Numbered from the stretch's first letter, positions 1 to 5,588 are shown. The stretch: DNA of 5,588 nt from CBDUXP01 sp965371225 [NCBI: uncultured bacterium] (GCA_965371225.1 CBDUXP010000116.1:1-5588); one strand, 5' to 3'. The notes: a model not told the origin generated them from the letters alone. Numbers and translations: made by a program.

Positions 1-476
1 CCACCCACGGGCGGTGCTTCACGCTCGGGCTCGAACTCGCGCTCGCGGCGGACGTGGCCATCGCGGCCGAGGGGAGCCGCTTCTGCCTCGCCGAGGTGCG
101 CTACTCGATCTATCCCGCCGGTGGCGGCACCTTCCGGTTTATCCGCGCGGCCGGATGGAGCAACGCCATGCGCTACGTGCTGACCGGGGACGAGTTCGAC
201 GTGGACGAAGCGTTCCGCTTGCGCCTTGTGCAGGAGGTGGTGCCACCGGCAGAGCTGCTGCCCCGCGCGGAAGCGGTGGCGCAGACCATCGCCTCGCGCC
301 CGCCCCTCGCGGTGCAGGCCGCCCTGGCGTCCGCGCAGCTTGGACAAGCGAACGGGTGGCGCGCGGAGGCGGACGAAATTCCCGACCGCATACGCGGGTT
401 GCTCCAAACCGAAGATGCGCGCGAGGCCATGAACGCAGCCATCGAGCGCCGGGAACCGCGCTACTCGGGGGCGTAG
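1..476 (+). CDS. Enoyl-CoA hydratase/isomerase (crotonase) family protein, 5'-truncated
   Basis: This is the C-terminal part of a crotonase-fold enzyme, open from the left edge (first full codon at nt 3) to TAG at 474-476. Visible residues run THGRCFTLGLELALAADVAI, then a YPAGGGTFRF segment, a VLTGDEFDVDEA helix and a LVQEVVPP stretch, which is the usual crotonase order. The two glutamates corresponding to the catalytic pair of rat mitochondrial enoyl-CoA hydratase (E144, E164) are both present, encoded at nt 33-35 and 93-95, exactly 20 residues apart. Hydration or isomerisation of an acyl-CoA double bond is therefore plausible; the substrate cannot be told. About 157 residues are seen of a family norm near 260, so roughly the first 100 lie outside the window. 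An internal GTG at 54 is only a valine codon, not a start. The next gene begins 4 nt after the stop, suggesting co-transcription. Family call is secure; exact reaction is inference, since crotonases also include isomerases, dehalogenases and hydrolases. Confidence 0.93.
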   Translation, partial: THGRCFTLGLELALAADVAIAAEGSRFCLAEVRYSIYPAGGGTFRFIRAAGWSNAMRYVLTGDEFDVDEAFRLRLVQEVVPPAELLPRAEAVAQTIASRPPLAVQAALASAQLGQANGWRAEADEIPDRIRGLLQTEDAREAMNAAIERREPRYSGA

Positions 477-480
477 CACC

Positions 481-1458
481 GTGGCCGCACCGGCCGTCCC
501 CGTCGCCATCCTCGCCCAGCACGGCTGCTTCAGTTCCGCCGTCACGGGCCTCGCCGACGCGTTCAACATCGCCAATCGTGGCATAGATGCGGACGCGCCG
601 CCGTTCGCCACGCGCGTGGTGACCGCGGATGGCGAACCGGTGATCGGTTCAGCGGAGTTCGCGTTTCAGGCGGACGGGGCCCTCGCAAGCTGCACCCCGG
701 AGGACATCATCCTGGTGGCCCCGGTCCTGGGGGACCTGTCGCAGCGGTTAACCGACGGGGCGCCGGTGGTCGCGTGGCTGGCCGAACACGGGCGCCGCTG
801 CCGCGTGGTGGGATCGGTGTGCACCGGGGTCTTTTTTGTGGCCGAAGCCGGGTTGCTCGGTGGCAAGCGCACCACGACGAATCCCGCGTACGCGCCCCTG
901 TTCCGCCAACGGTATCCGAACGTGACCTTGGTGCCCGCGGCGCGCGTGATTGACGAAGGGCGCATCGTGACCGCCGGAGCGACCACATCCTTTATAGACC
1001 TGGCGCTGCATCTGATTGCGCGTTTTGCGGGCCACCAGACGGCGGTGTCCTGCGCCAAGACGCTGGGCACGGATCGGAACCGGGACACGCAACAGCCGTA
1101 CGAGGTCTTTCCCGAACACAAAGCGCACGGGGACGCCGCCATCCGCGAACTGCAGGAGTGGGTGGACGAAGCGTTCGCCACGGAGATCAGCGTCGAGGGC
1201 ATTGCCGGGCGCGCCGCGCTGAGTTTGCGCACGCTCAACCGGCGGTTTCGCAACGCCACCAGCCTGAGCCCGCTCGAGTATCTCCAGCGCGTGCGGCTCG
1301 AAGCCGCCAAACGCTTGCTGGAAACGTCAGACGCGAGCGTGGGGCAGATCACCTCCCGCGTCGGATACGTGGACATCCGGTCCTTCTCCCGCCTCTTTCG
1401 ACGGCACACCGGCATCACCCCGCTCGACCACCGCCGCCGCTTCGGGATGCACGCCTGA
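481..1458 (+). CDS. GlxA-type transcriptional regulator (DJ-1/PfpI-like domain plus AraC helix-turn-helix)
   Basis: A 325-residue protein of the normal length for GlxA-like AraC-family regulators. Residues about 5-190 form a DJ-1/PfpI (class I glutamine amidotransferase-like) domain, with the nucleophile-elbow motif GSVCTG placing a cysteine at 114, followed by AEAGLLGGKRTTTN. Residues about 190-220 carry the family linker, with QQPY and AHGD. Residues about 225-322 are the AraC DNA-binding domain with two helix-turn-helix units: the first around 236-262, the second around 286-322 (VGQITSRVGYVDIRSFSRLF). The start is GTG at 481; a G-run at 467-471 is a weak ribosome binding site 9 nt upstream. 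Spacing of 4 nt to the crotonase gene implies one operon and possible local regulation of acyl-CoA or amine metabolism. In this family the amidotransferase-like domain is usually thought to sense a ligand rather than catalyse; here the cysteine is kept, so either remains possible. It contains TTA (748) and TCA (1327) codons, which are absent from the next two genes. Confidence 0.93.
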   Translation: MAAPAVPVAILAQHGCFSSAVTGLADAFNIANRGIDADAPPFATRVVTADGEPVIGSAEFAFQADGALASCTPEDIILVAPVLGDLSQRLTDGAPVVAWLAEHGRRCRVVGSVCTGVFFVAEAGLLGGKRTTTNPAYAPLFRQRYPNVTLVPAARVIDEGRIVTAGATTSFIDLALHLIARFAGHQTAVSCAKTLGTDRNRDTQQPYEVFPEHKAHGDAAIRELQEWVDEAFATEISVEGIAGRAALSLRTLNRRFRNATSLSPLEYLQRVRLEAAKRLLETSDASVGQITSRVGYVDIRSFSRLFRRHTGITPLDHRRRFGMHA

Positions 1459-1492
1459 GCATCCCGCGCGGAACCACCGCGGCCACTTCTGT

Positions 1493-1522
1493 GTAGGGGC
1501 CCGCCTAAAGACCGGCCCCTAC
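1493..1522. repeat. Hairpin repeat of the gtagggg/cccctac type, copy 1
   Basis: A perfect 9-bp inverted repeat: gtaggggcc at 1493-1501 pairs with ggcccctac at 1514-1522 across a 12-nt loop. It begins 34 nt after the regulator stop codon. No T-run follows on either strand, so it is not a standard intrinsic terminator, although it could slow polymerase or protect a 3' end. A related sequence lies at 4490-4540. To my knowledge, dispersed hairpins with gtagggg/cccctac ends are common intergenic repeats in several environmental bacteria; that is recalled, not checked here. Confidence 0.7.
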
Positions 1523-1540
1523 CACAAGCAAGGAGCTAAA

Positions 1541-1560
1541 ACCGCGTGTGACACGGCGGT
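1541..1560. promoter_or_regulatory. Bulged 9-bp dyad abutting the -35 box (candidate operator)
   Basis: The left arm accgcgtgt (1541-1549), a central g (1550) and the right arm acac-g-gcggt (1551-1560) make a dyad of nine complementary pairs with one extra G at 1555. The centre is too tight to fold as a hairpin, which favours a dimeric protein site over an RNA structure. It ends exactly where the proposed -35 hexamer starts (1561). This is a position from which a bound regulator could activate or block the hydrolase operon. The binding protein is unknown. The GlxA-like regulator upstream is one candidate, although AraC proteins more often use direct repeats. Confidence 0.4.
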
Positions 1561-1590
1561 TTGACCCTCTCCCGGCGCGGGTCCTACACT
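1561..1590 (+). promoter_or_regulatory. Predicted sigma70-type promoter of the amidohydrolase operon
   Basis: TTGACC at 1561-1566 matches the -35 consensus at five of six bases. TACACT at 1585-1590 matches the -10 consensus at four of six, with an 18-nt spacer. Transcription would start near 1597, leaving a short leader of about 20 nt that ends in the ribosome binding site of the first hydrolase gene. The surrounding DNA is GC-rich, so matches this good are unlikely to be frequent by chance, but the call rests on pattern only. Confidence 0.5.
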
Positions 1591-1602
1591 TGAGCACCGC
1601 TT

Positions 1603-1610
1603 GAGGGGGG
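1603..1610 (+). promoter_or_regulatory. Ribosome binding site fixing the start of the first amidohydrolase
   Basis: A purine run gagggggg lies 8 nt upstream of ATG 1619. An in-frame TTG at 1601 would give six extra residues, but it overlaps this run and would lack its own site. ATG 1619 is therefore preferred, and it places the conserved ADSHITEP metal motif at the usual distance from the N-terminus. Confidence 0.7.
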
Positions 1611-1618
1611 GCCTGCGC

Positions 1619-2728
1619 ATGCTCAAACCCATCATTTCCGCCGACTCGCACATTACGGAGCCGGGCAACACCTACACCGATTACATCGACCCGGCGTTCC
1701 GCGACCGCGCGCCGCGCATCGTGCGCGACGAGAAGCGGGGCGACATGTTCCACATCGAGGGCATCAATCGCCCGGTGCCCATGGGGTTGATCGCGGCGGC
1801 GGGCAAGAAGGCCGAAGAGCTGACCATGTTCGGGGTCAAGTTCGAAGAGCTGCACCGCGGCGGCTGGGACCCGGATGCGCGCCTGCTGGAGCAGGACCGG
1901 GACGGGGTCGCGGCAGAAATTCTCTACCCCACCGTCGGCATGGTGCTCTGCAACCACCGGGACGTGGATTTCAAGAAGGCGTGCATGGACGCGTACAACC
2001 GGTGGATCGCGGAATACGCCGCGGCGCATCCCGACCGGCTGTTCGGCATCGGCCAGACGGCGGTGCGCAGCATTGACGAAACCATCGAGGACTTCCGCAC
2101 GATCAAGGAGCTGGGCCTGCACGGGGTCATGATGCCCGGCATTCCCGGCACCGAAGAGGACTACGACGATCCCGTGTTCGGGCCCGTGTGGGACGCAGCC
2201 GTCGACCTGCACCTGCCGTTGAGCTTTCACATTCTCACCGCGCGCGAAGAGGGCATGACGCGCATGCGCGGCCCGCGCCTCAACAGCTTCCTCTCCATCA
2301 TCCGCGGCTGTCAGGACATCATGGGCCTCTTCGTGTTCGGCGCCGTCTTCGAGCGCCACCCGAAGCTCAAGCTCGTTTGCGTCGAGGCCGACGCCGGCTG
2401 GGTGCCCCACTACATGTATCGCATGGACCACGCCTACAAGCGGCATCGCTTCTGGCTGCCGGCGGGCGGCGAACTCTCCAAGCTGCCCAGCGAATACTTC
2501 CGCGAGCACATCTACGTCACTTTCCAGGACGACTGGGTCGCGTTCAAAGTGGCGAACCTCTGCAACATCCGCCGGCTCATGTGGGCGAGCGACTTCCCGC
2601 ACAGCGATTCCACGTGGCCCTGGTCCCAGGAAGTGATCGCCGAGCAGACGACCGACCTCACCGAACAAGAGAAAAACTGGATCCTGCACGACAACGTGAC
2701 CGAGCTGTACGACTTGAACGTGAACTAA
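1619..2728 (+). CDS. Amidohydrolase family 2 (COG2159) metal-dependent hydrolase/decarboxylase
   Basis: A 369-residue TIM-barrel protein of the amidohydrolase 2 family (PF04909), to which ACMSD and gamma-resorcylate decarboxylase also belong. Seen in order: the N-terminal metal motif ADSHITEP with D9 and H11; a DPAFRDRAPRIV block typical of the family near residues 22-34; H204 in LSFHI at the third ligand position; ERHPKLKLVCVEADAGWVPH (from E245), a conserved family segment; and MWASDFPHSD with D325 as the probable last metal ligand. No signal peptide or membrane segment is visible, so it should be cytoplasmic. Members cleave C-N bonds or decarboxylate aromatic acids, and the sequence does not decide which. 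It is the first gene after a predicted promoter and lies 24 nt before a second, unrelated-branch amidohydrolase, so the two probably act together. The gene contains no TTA, CTA or TCA codon. Family call is firm; substrate unknown. Confidence 0.9.
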   Translation: MLKPIISADSHITEPGNTYTDYIDPAFRDRAPRIVRDEKRGDMFHIEGINRPVPMGLIAAAGKKAEELTMFGVKFEELHRGGWDPDARLLEQDRDGVAAEILYPTVGMVLCNHRDVDFKKACMDAYNRWIAEYAAAHPDRLFGIGQTAVRSIDETIEDFRTIKELGLHGVMMPGIPGTEEDYDDPVFGPVWDAAVDLHLPLSFHILTAREEGMTRMRGPRLNSFLSIIRGCQDIMGLFVFGAVFERHPKLKLVCVEADAGWVPHYMYRMDHAYKRHRFWLPAGGELSKLPSEYFREHIYVTFQDDWVAFKVANLCNIRRLMWASDFPHSDSTWPWSQEVIAEQTTDLTEQEKNWILHDNVTELYDLNVN

Positions 2729-2752
2729 CCCCGACCGGCGCGAGGACACACC

Positions 2753-4447
2753 ATGGACTACGACATCAAGATTGTGGGCGGCACTCTTCTGGACGGTACG
2801 GGCGCGCCGGGCGTGGCCGGCGACGTGGGCATCCAGAACGGCACGGTGGTCGCTTACGGCAGCGCCCCCGGCAGCGCGGCGGAAACTATCGACGCCGGCG
2901 GCCGCGTCGTCGCGCCGGGCTTCGTCGACATCCACACGCACTACGACGCGCAGGTCATCTGGGACCGCATGCTCACTATCTCCCCGTGGCACGGCGTGAC
3001 CACGGTCGTCGTCGGCAACTGCGGCTTCGGCGTCGCCCCGACGCGCGCTGCGCACCGCGACCTCATCCTGCGCACCTTGGAGAAAGTGGAAGGCATGAGC
3101 CTCGCCGCGCTCCGCAGCGGCTTGGGCGAAGAGTGGCCGTTCGAGACGTTTCCCGAATACATGGATGCCATCGAGGCGCACGGCCCCGCCATCAACATGG
3201 GCGTCCTGGTGGGCCACACGCCGGTCCGCCTCTACGTGATGGGCGAGGAAGCGACCGAGCGCACCGCCACCCCGGACGAAGTGGCGCAGATGCGCGCTAT
3301 CGTGCGCGAAGGGCTGGACGCGGGCGCCGTCGGGTTCGCCACCTCGAAATCCCCCACCCACGTGGCGTACGAAGGCCGCCCGGTGCCCAGCCGCGCCGCC
3401 GACTTCGAGGAAATTCGCGCGCTGGCCGGGACCCTGGGCGACGCGGGGCACGGGCTCTTGCAAGCCACCGTCGGCCGTGAGTTGTTCAACGCCGAGTTCG
3501 CCACCATCGCGCGCGACACGGGCCGGCCGATTTCCTGGACGGCGCTCCTCGCGGGCGCGCGCGGCCCGGGCTCCCACCGCGGCCTGCTCGCCCAGGCCGC
3601 CGCGCTGCAGGAGGAGGGGCTCCCCATCGTGCCGCAGGTGAGCTGCCGGCCCCTGAACTTCGAGTTTCAGTTCAAGGAACCGTTCCCCTTCGAGAGCATG
3701 TCCACCTTCAAGCCCATCTCCGCCACGGACCACGAAGGCAAGAAGGCGATTTATGCGAAGCCCGAGTTCCGCGACGCCTTCCGCGAGCGGTGTGCACCCG
3801 AGCGCAAGGTGCCGCTGAGCCTCTGGTGGGACCGCACGGTGATTTCGTGGTGTCCCGCGCAGCCGGAGTTGGAGCAGCGGCCATTGGCAGACGTGGCCCG
3901 CGAACGCGGTGTGGATCCCATCGACCTGGCGCTCGACCTGGCCCTCGAATCCGACTTGGAAGCGCGGTTCCTGATCTCCATCATGAATTACGACGAGGCC
4001 GAAGTGGCGGAACTGCTGCAAGCGCCGCACACCGTCATCGGCCTGTCCGACGCGGGGGCCCACGCGAGCCAACTGTGCGACGCGTGCTACTCCACCCACT
4101 TGCTCGGCCACTGGGTGCGCGAGAAGGGCGTGCTCTCGCTCGAAGAGGGCGTGCGCATGCTCACCTCCCGGCCCGCCGAGGTGTTCGGCCTCACGGACCG
4201 CGGCCGCCTCGCCCAAGGCGTTCCCGCCGACGTGGTCGTGTTCGACCCGGATACCGTCGGGTGCAGCCCGCTCAAGCGCGTGTACGACTTCCCCGCCGGC
4301 GCCGACCGGCTCGTCGCCGACGCGACGGGCATCAACGCCGTCATCGTCAACGGCACCCTGCTCCGCCGCGACGGCGAAGACTGCGTGGACCCCACCGGCC
4401 CCCTGCCCGGCCGCCTGCTGCGCCAGCGGAACGGGAGCAACGCCTAG
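2753..4447 (+). CDS. N-acyl-D-amino-acid deacylase-like amidohydrolase (amidohydro_3 type)
   Basis: A 564-residue protein starting at ATG 2753 with GAGGA at 2742-2746, 6 nt upstream. An N-terminal beta-sandwich (about 1-55, IVGGTLLDGTG) leads into the metal motif PGFVDIHTHYDAQ with H61 and H63. The motif GNCGFGVAP follows with C90, and later comes LSDAGAH with D433 and H437. The H63 to C90 spacing of 27 equals that of H69 to C96 in Alcaligenes faecalis D-aminoacylase, and D433 corresponds to its catalytic D366. The C-terminus (about 470-545: TSRPAEVFGLTDRG, ADVVVFDP, INAVIVNG) closes the sandwich. The stretch where D-aminoacylase has H220 and H250 reads LLQATVGRELF and ISWTALLAG here, without those histidines. 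The protein is longer than the roughly 480 residues of characterised D-aminoacylases. It therefore belongs to a divergent branch whose substrate is unknown; amide or cyclic-amide hydrolysis is the likely chemistry. It is probably co-transcribed with the preceding hydrolase. Confidence 0.88.
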   Translation: MDYDIKIVGGTLLDGTGAPGVAGDVGIQNGTVVAYGSAPGSAAETIDAGGRVVAPGFVDIHTHYDAQVIWDRMLTISPWHGVTTVVVGNCGFGVAPTRAAHRDLILRTLEKVEGMSLAALRSGLGEEWPFETFPEYMDAIEAHGPAINMGVLVGHTPVRLYVMGEEATERTATPDEVAQMRAIVREGLDAGAVGFATSKSPTHVAYEGRPVPSRAADFEEIRALAGTLGDAGHGLLQATVGRELFNAEFATIARDTGRPISWTALLAGARGPGSHRGLLAQAAALQEEGLPIVPQVSCRPLNFEFQFKEPFPFESMSTFKPISATDHEGKKAIYAKPEFRDAFRERCAPERKVPLSLWWDRTVISWCPAQPELEQRPLADVARERGVDPIDLALDLALESDLEARFLISIMNYDEAEVAELLQAPHTVIGLSDAGAHASQLCDACYSTHLLGHWVREKGVLSLEEGVRMLTSRPAEVFGLTDRGRLAQGVPADVVVFDPDTVGCSPLKRVYDFPAGADRLVADATGINAVIVNGTLLRRDGEDCVDPTGPLPGRLLRQRNGSNA

Positions 4448-4467
4448 GCCCCCACTACGCACGAGGT

Positions 4468-4496
4468 CCCCTACGCGGAAAGTGGTCTGGTAGGGG
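4468..4496. repeat. Left-hand inverted repeat overlapping copy 2
   Basis: The sequence cccctac at 4468-4474 is exactly complementary to gtagggg at 4490-4496, with a 15-nt loop. The right arm is also the left end of the element at 4490-4540, so only one of the two pairings can form at a time. It starts 20 nt after the hydrolase stop codon. It may be the remnant of a neighbouring repeat copy. No T-run follows. Confidence 0.5.
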
Positions 4497-4540
4497 CGAT
4501 CCTCGCGATCGCCCGGCACGGCTTCGTAACCGTGCCCTAC
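4490..4540. repeat. Compound repeat, copy 2: gtaggg/ccctac ends enclosing two hairpins
   Basis: The outer ends gtaggg (4490-4495) and ccctac (4535-4540) are complementary. Inside are two perfect hairpins. The first pairs gggcgatc (4494-4501) with gatcgccc (4507-4514) around a 5-nt loop. The second pairs ggcacgg (4515-4521) with ccgtgcc (4530-4536) around an 8-nt loop. The arms share one or two bases with the outer stem, so the whole can fold as a three-way junction with a slightly shortened outer stem. Its ends match those of the simpler hairpin at 1493-1522. It sits between the hydrolase operon and the promoter of the kinase gene and has no T-tract, so it looks like a dispersed palindromic repeat rather than a classical terminator. 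Confidence 0.7.
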
Positions 4541-4550
4541 ACAGGTGACG

Positions 4551-4578
4551 TTGAGTGGCGGGGCCAACCGAATATGCT
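4551..4578 (+). promoter_or_regulatory. Predicted sigma70-type promoter of the zinc-ribbon kinase gene
   Basis: TTGAGT at 4551-4556 (four of six consensus bases) and TATGCT at 4573-4578 (four of six) are separated by 16 nt, slightly short of ideal. Transcription would begin near 4585, about 40 nt before ATG 4624. This puts the compound repeat outside the kinase transcript and suggests that the kinase is expressed separately from the hydrolases. Confidence 0.42.
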
Positions 4579-4623
4579 AGGATTTTGCGCTTCGGGGAGA
4601 ACGGGGAACCCGAGGGGGAACAA

Positions 4624-5588
4624 ATGAACTGTCCGGCTTGCGGGCGTGAAAATCGCGAAGGCGCGGGGTTCTGCCGCGACTGCGGCGCGTCCCTGCGTGC
4701 GCCCGCCGCCTGTCCGCAGTGCAACGCCGAGGTCGAGGCGGACCAGAAATTCTGCGATGTCTGCGGCGCGACCCTGCCTGGCACCGCGGCCGCGGCTCCG
4801 CCGGCCCCCGCCGCGGCTTCCACTCCCCCGGCGGCGGCGCCCTCGATGCCTACGAGCGTCGCGGGGGGGCGGTATGAGGTGGAGCGGTTCTTGGGCGAGG
4901 GGGTGCGCAAGCAGGTGTACCTGGCGCACGACACGCGCTTGGACCGCGACGTGGCGCTCGCGGTGATCAAGACCGAGGGGTTCGATGACAACGCGCGCCA
5001 GCGGGTGCAGCGGGAGGCGCAGGCCATGGGCCGCCTGGGCGACCACCCGCACATCGTTACCGTGCACGACATCGGCGAGGACGGGGACCAGCTCTACATC
5101 GTCAGCGAGTACATGGCGGGCGGGGACTTGGCCGGCGTGCTTGCCGACGCGGCGGACGGGCGGCTGTGTATAGAGGATGCGCTCCGCATGGGCGGGCAAG
5201 TATGCGGCGCGCTGGAACACGCACATGCACGCGACATCATCCACCGGGACTTGAAGCCCGGCAACGTCTGGCTAAGAGGGGACGCGGATGCGCAAAGCGC
5301 AGAGCGGGGTGCCGGGTCGGGCGGCTACAAAAACCAGGCGCTCCTGGGCGATTTCGGCCTGGCGGTCGACCTCGAACGGTCGCGGATCACGCAGGAAGGG
5401 ACGATGCTGGGCACGGTGGCGTACATGCCGCCGGAGCAGGCGCTGGGCCGCCCGGCGGACGCGCGCAGCGACCTGTACGCGTTCGGCGCCATGCTGTACG
5501 AGATGGTCACGGGCCGCACGCCGTTCCAGGGGGACGACGCGGTCGCGATCATCACGCAGCACATCAACACGCCCCCCGTGCATCCGTC
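4624..5588 (+). CDS. Double zinc-ribbon Ser/Thr protein kinase (Hanks type), 3'-truncated
   Basis: The frame is open from ATG 4624 to the right edge, 321 residues, with GAGGGGG at 4612-4618 as ribosome binding site 5 nt upstream. Residues 1-52 hold two zinc ribbons with identical spacing: C3-C6-C17-C20 and C30-C33-C44-C47, each CxxC-x10-CxxC. A Pro/Ala-rich linker (54-80) follows. The kinase domain starts near 84: nucleotide loop LGEGVRKQVYLA (G91, G93; lysine 96 where the third glycine normally lies), ATP lysine K116, helix-C glutamate E131, catalytic loop HRDLKPGN (D209, N214), DFG at 243-245, YMPPE at 267-271 and helix-F aspartate D283. All residues needed for phosphotransfer are present, so it should be active. 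There is no membrane segment in the visible part. The D209 to D243 distance is 34 rather than about 18 because of an insertion near residues 218-237. Related kinases that I recall continue into AAA ATPase and TPR or cyclase domains; that cannot be seen here. Confidence 0.93.
   Translation, partial: MNCPACGRENREGAGFCRDCGASLRAPAACPQCNAEVEADQKFCDVCGATLPGTAAAAPPAPAAASTPPAAAPSMPTSVAGGRYEVERFLGEGVRKQVYLAHDTRLDRDVALAVIKTEGFDDNARQRVQREAQAMGRLGDHPHIVTVHDIGEDGDQLYIVSEYMAGGDLAGVLADAADGRLCIEDALRMGGQVCGALEHAHARDIIHRDLKPGNVWLRGDADAQSAERGAGSGGYKNQALLGDFGLAVDLERSRITQEGTMLGTVAYMPPEQALGRPADARSDLYAFGAMLYEMVTGRTPFQGDDAVAIITQHINTPPVHP

Noticed and set aside
14-586. A 190-codon plus-strand open frame over the crotonase and the start of the regulator
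   Set aside because: Arginine-rich shadow frame. The overlapping frame shows both crotonase catalytic glutamates at the correct spacing.
1493-1530. Hairpin copy 1 as an intrinsic terminator of the regulator gene
   Set aside because: The stem is strong enough, but no T-run follows on either strand and the loop is long (12 nt). Shared ends with the element at 4490-4540 fit a dispersed repeat better.
1601-1621. TTG at 1601 as the start of the first amidohydrolase
   Set aside because: It would place the start codon against the G-rich ribosome binding site instead of after it. ATG 1619 has an 8-nt spacing to that site and gives the family's usual N-terminus.
2188-3480. A 430-codon plus-strand open frame overlapping both hydrolase genes in another phase
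   Set aside because: Its product is arginine-, alanine- and histidine-rich low-complexity sequence typical of a shifted reading of GC-rich coding DNA, and it overlaps two well-supported genes.
1505-4567. A 1020-codon open frame on the minus strand covering both amidohydrolase genes
   Set aside because: It is in exact antisense codon register with both sense genes, which share the same phase. Stops there would need TTA, CTA or TCA sense codons, which are rare at this GC content. The sense proteins have clear family motifs, whereas the antisense product shows none, and its start lies beyond the repeat with no good ribosome binding site.
4455-5244. Minus-strand open frames opposite the zinc-ribbon kinase
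   Set aside because: They are antisense to a gene with complete zinc-ribbon and kinase motifs and show no recognisable domain. The only apparent ribosome binding site and promoter here serve the plus strand.

Overview
The window is about two thirds G+C, with the matching codon bias and frequent Shine-Dalgarno sites. This indicates a high-GC bacterium. Crotonase, GlxA-like and amidohydrolase genes, dispersed gtagggg/cccctac hairpin repeats and a zinc-ribbon Ser/Thr kinase together resemble large-genome, often uncultivated environmental lineages (Chloroflexota-, Tectomicrobia- or deltaproteobacteria-like). I cannot fix the phylum from the sequence.

Layout, all genes on the + strand. Positions 1-476 hold the 3' part of an enoyl-CoA hydratase/isomerase gene, followed after 4 nt by a GlxA-type AraC-family regulator (481-1458); the two probably share a transcript. 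A 160-nt spacer carries a perfect 9-bp hairpin repeat, a bulged dyad abutting a good sigma70-like promoter, and a strong ribosome binding site. That promoter should drive a two-gene operon: a COG2159 amidohydrolase (1619-2728) and, 24 nt later, an amidohydrolase of the D-aminoacylase type (2753-4447). A second spacer (4448-4623) holds a larger repeat with two internal hairpins and another promoter. It leads into a double zinc-ribbon protein fused to a Ser/Thr protein kinase (4624 onward), which runs off the right edge.

How the genes fit together: the left part looks like catabolic accessory DNA. A CoA-linked crotonase sits with its likely regulator, next to a self-contained pair of metal-dependent hydrolases of two different superfamily branches that may act in succession on one unknown substrate. 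The kinase has its own promoter and appears to be a separate signalling unit. The clearest oddities are the related repeats on both sides of the hydrolase pair, with a 10-nt inverted match at their outer edges; the altered metal-ligand set of the second hydrolase; and an insertion with atypical codons between the catalytic loop and DFG motif of the kinase. I see no CRISPR array, RNA gene, transposase or recognisable defence system, and nothing that proves a new biological system.
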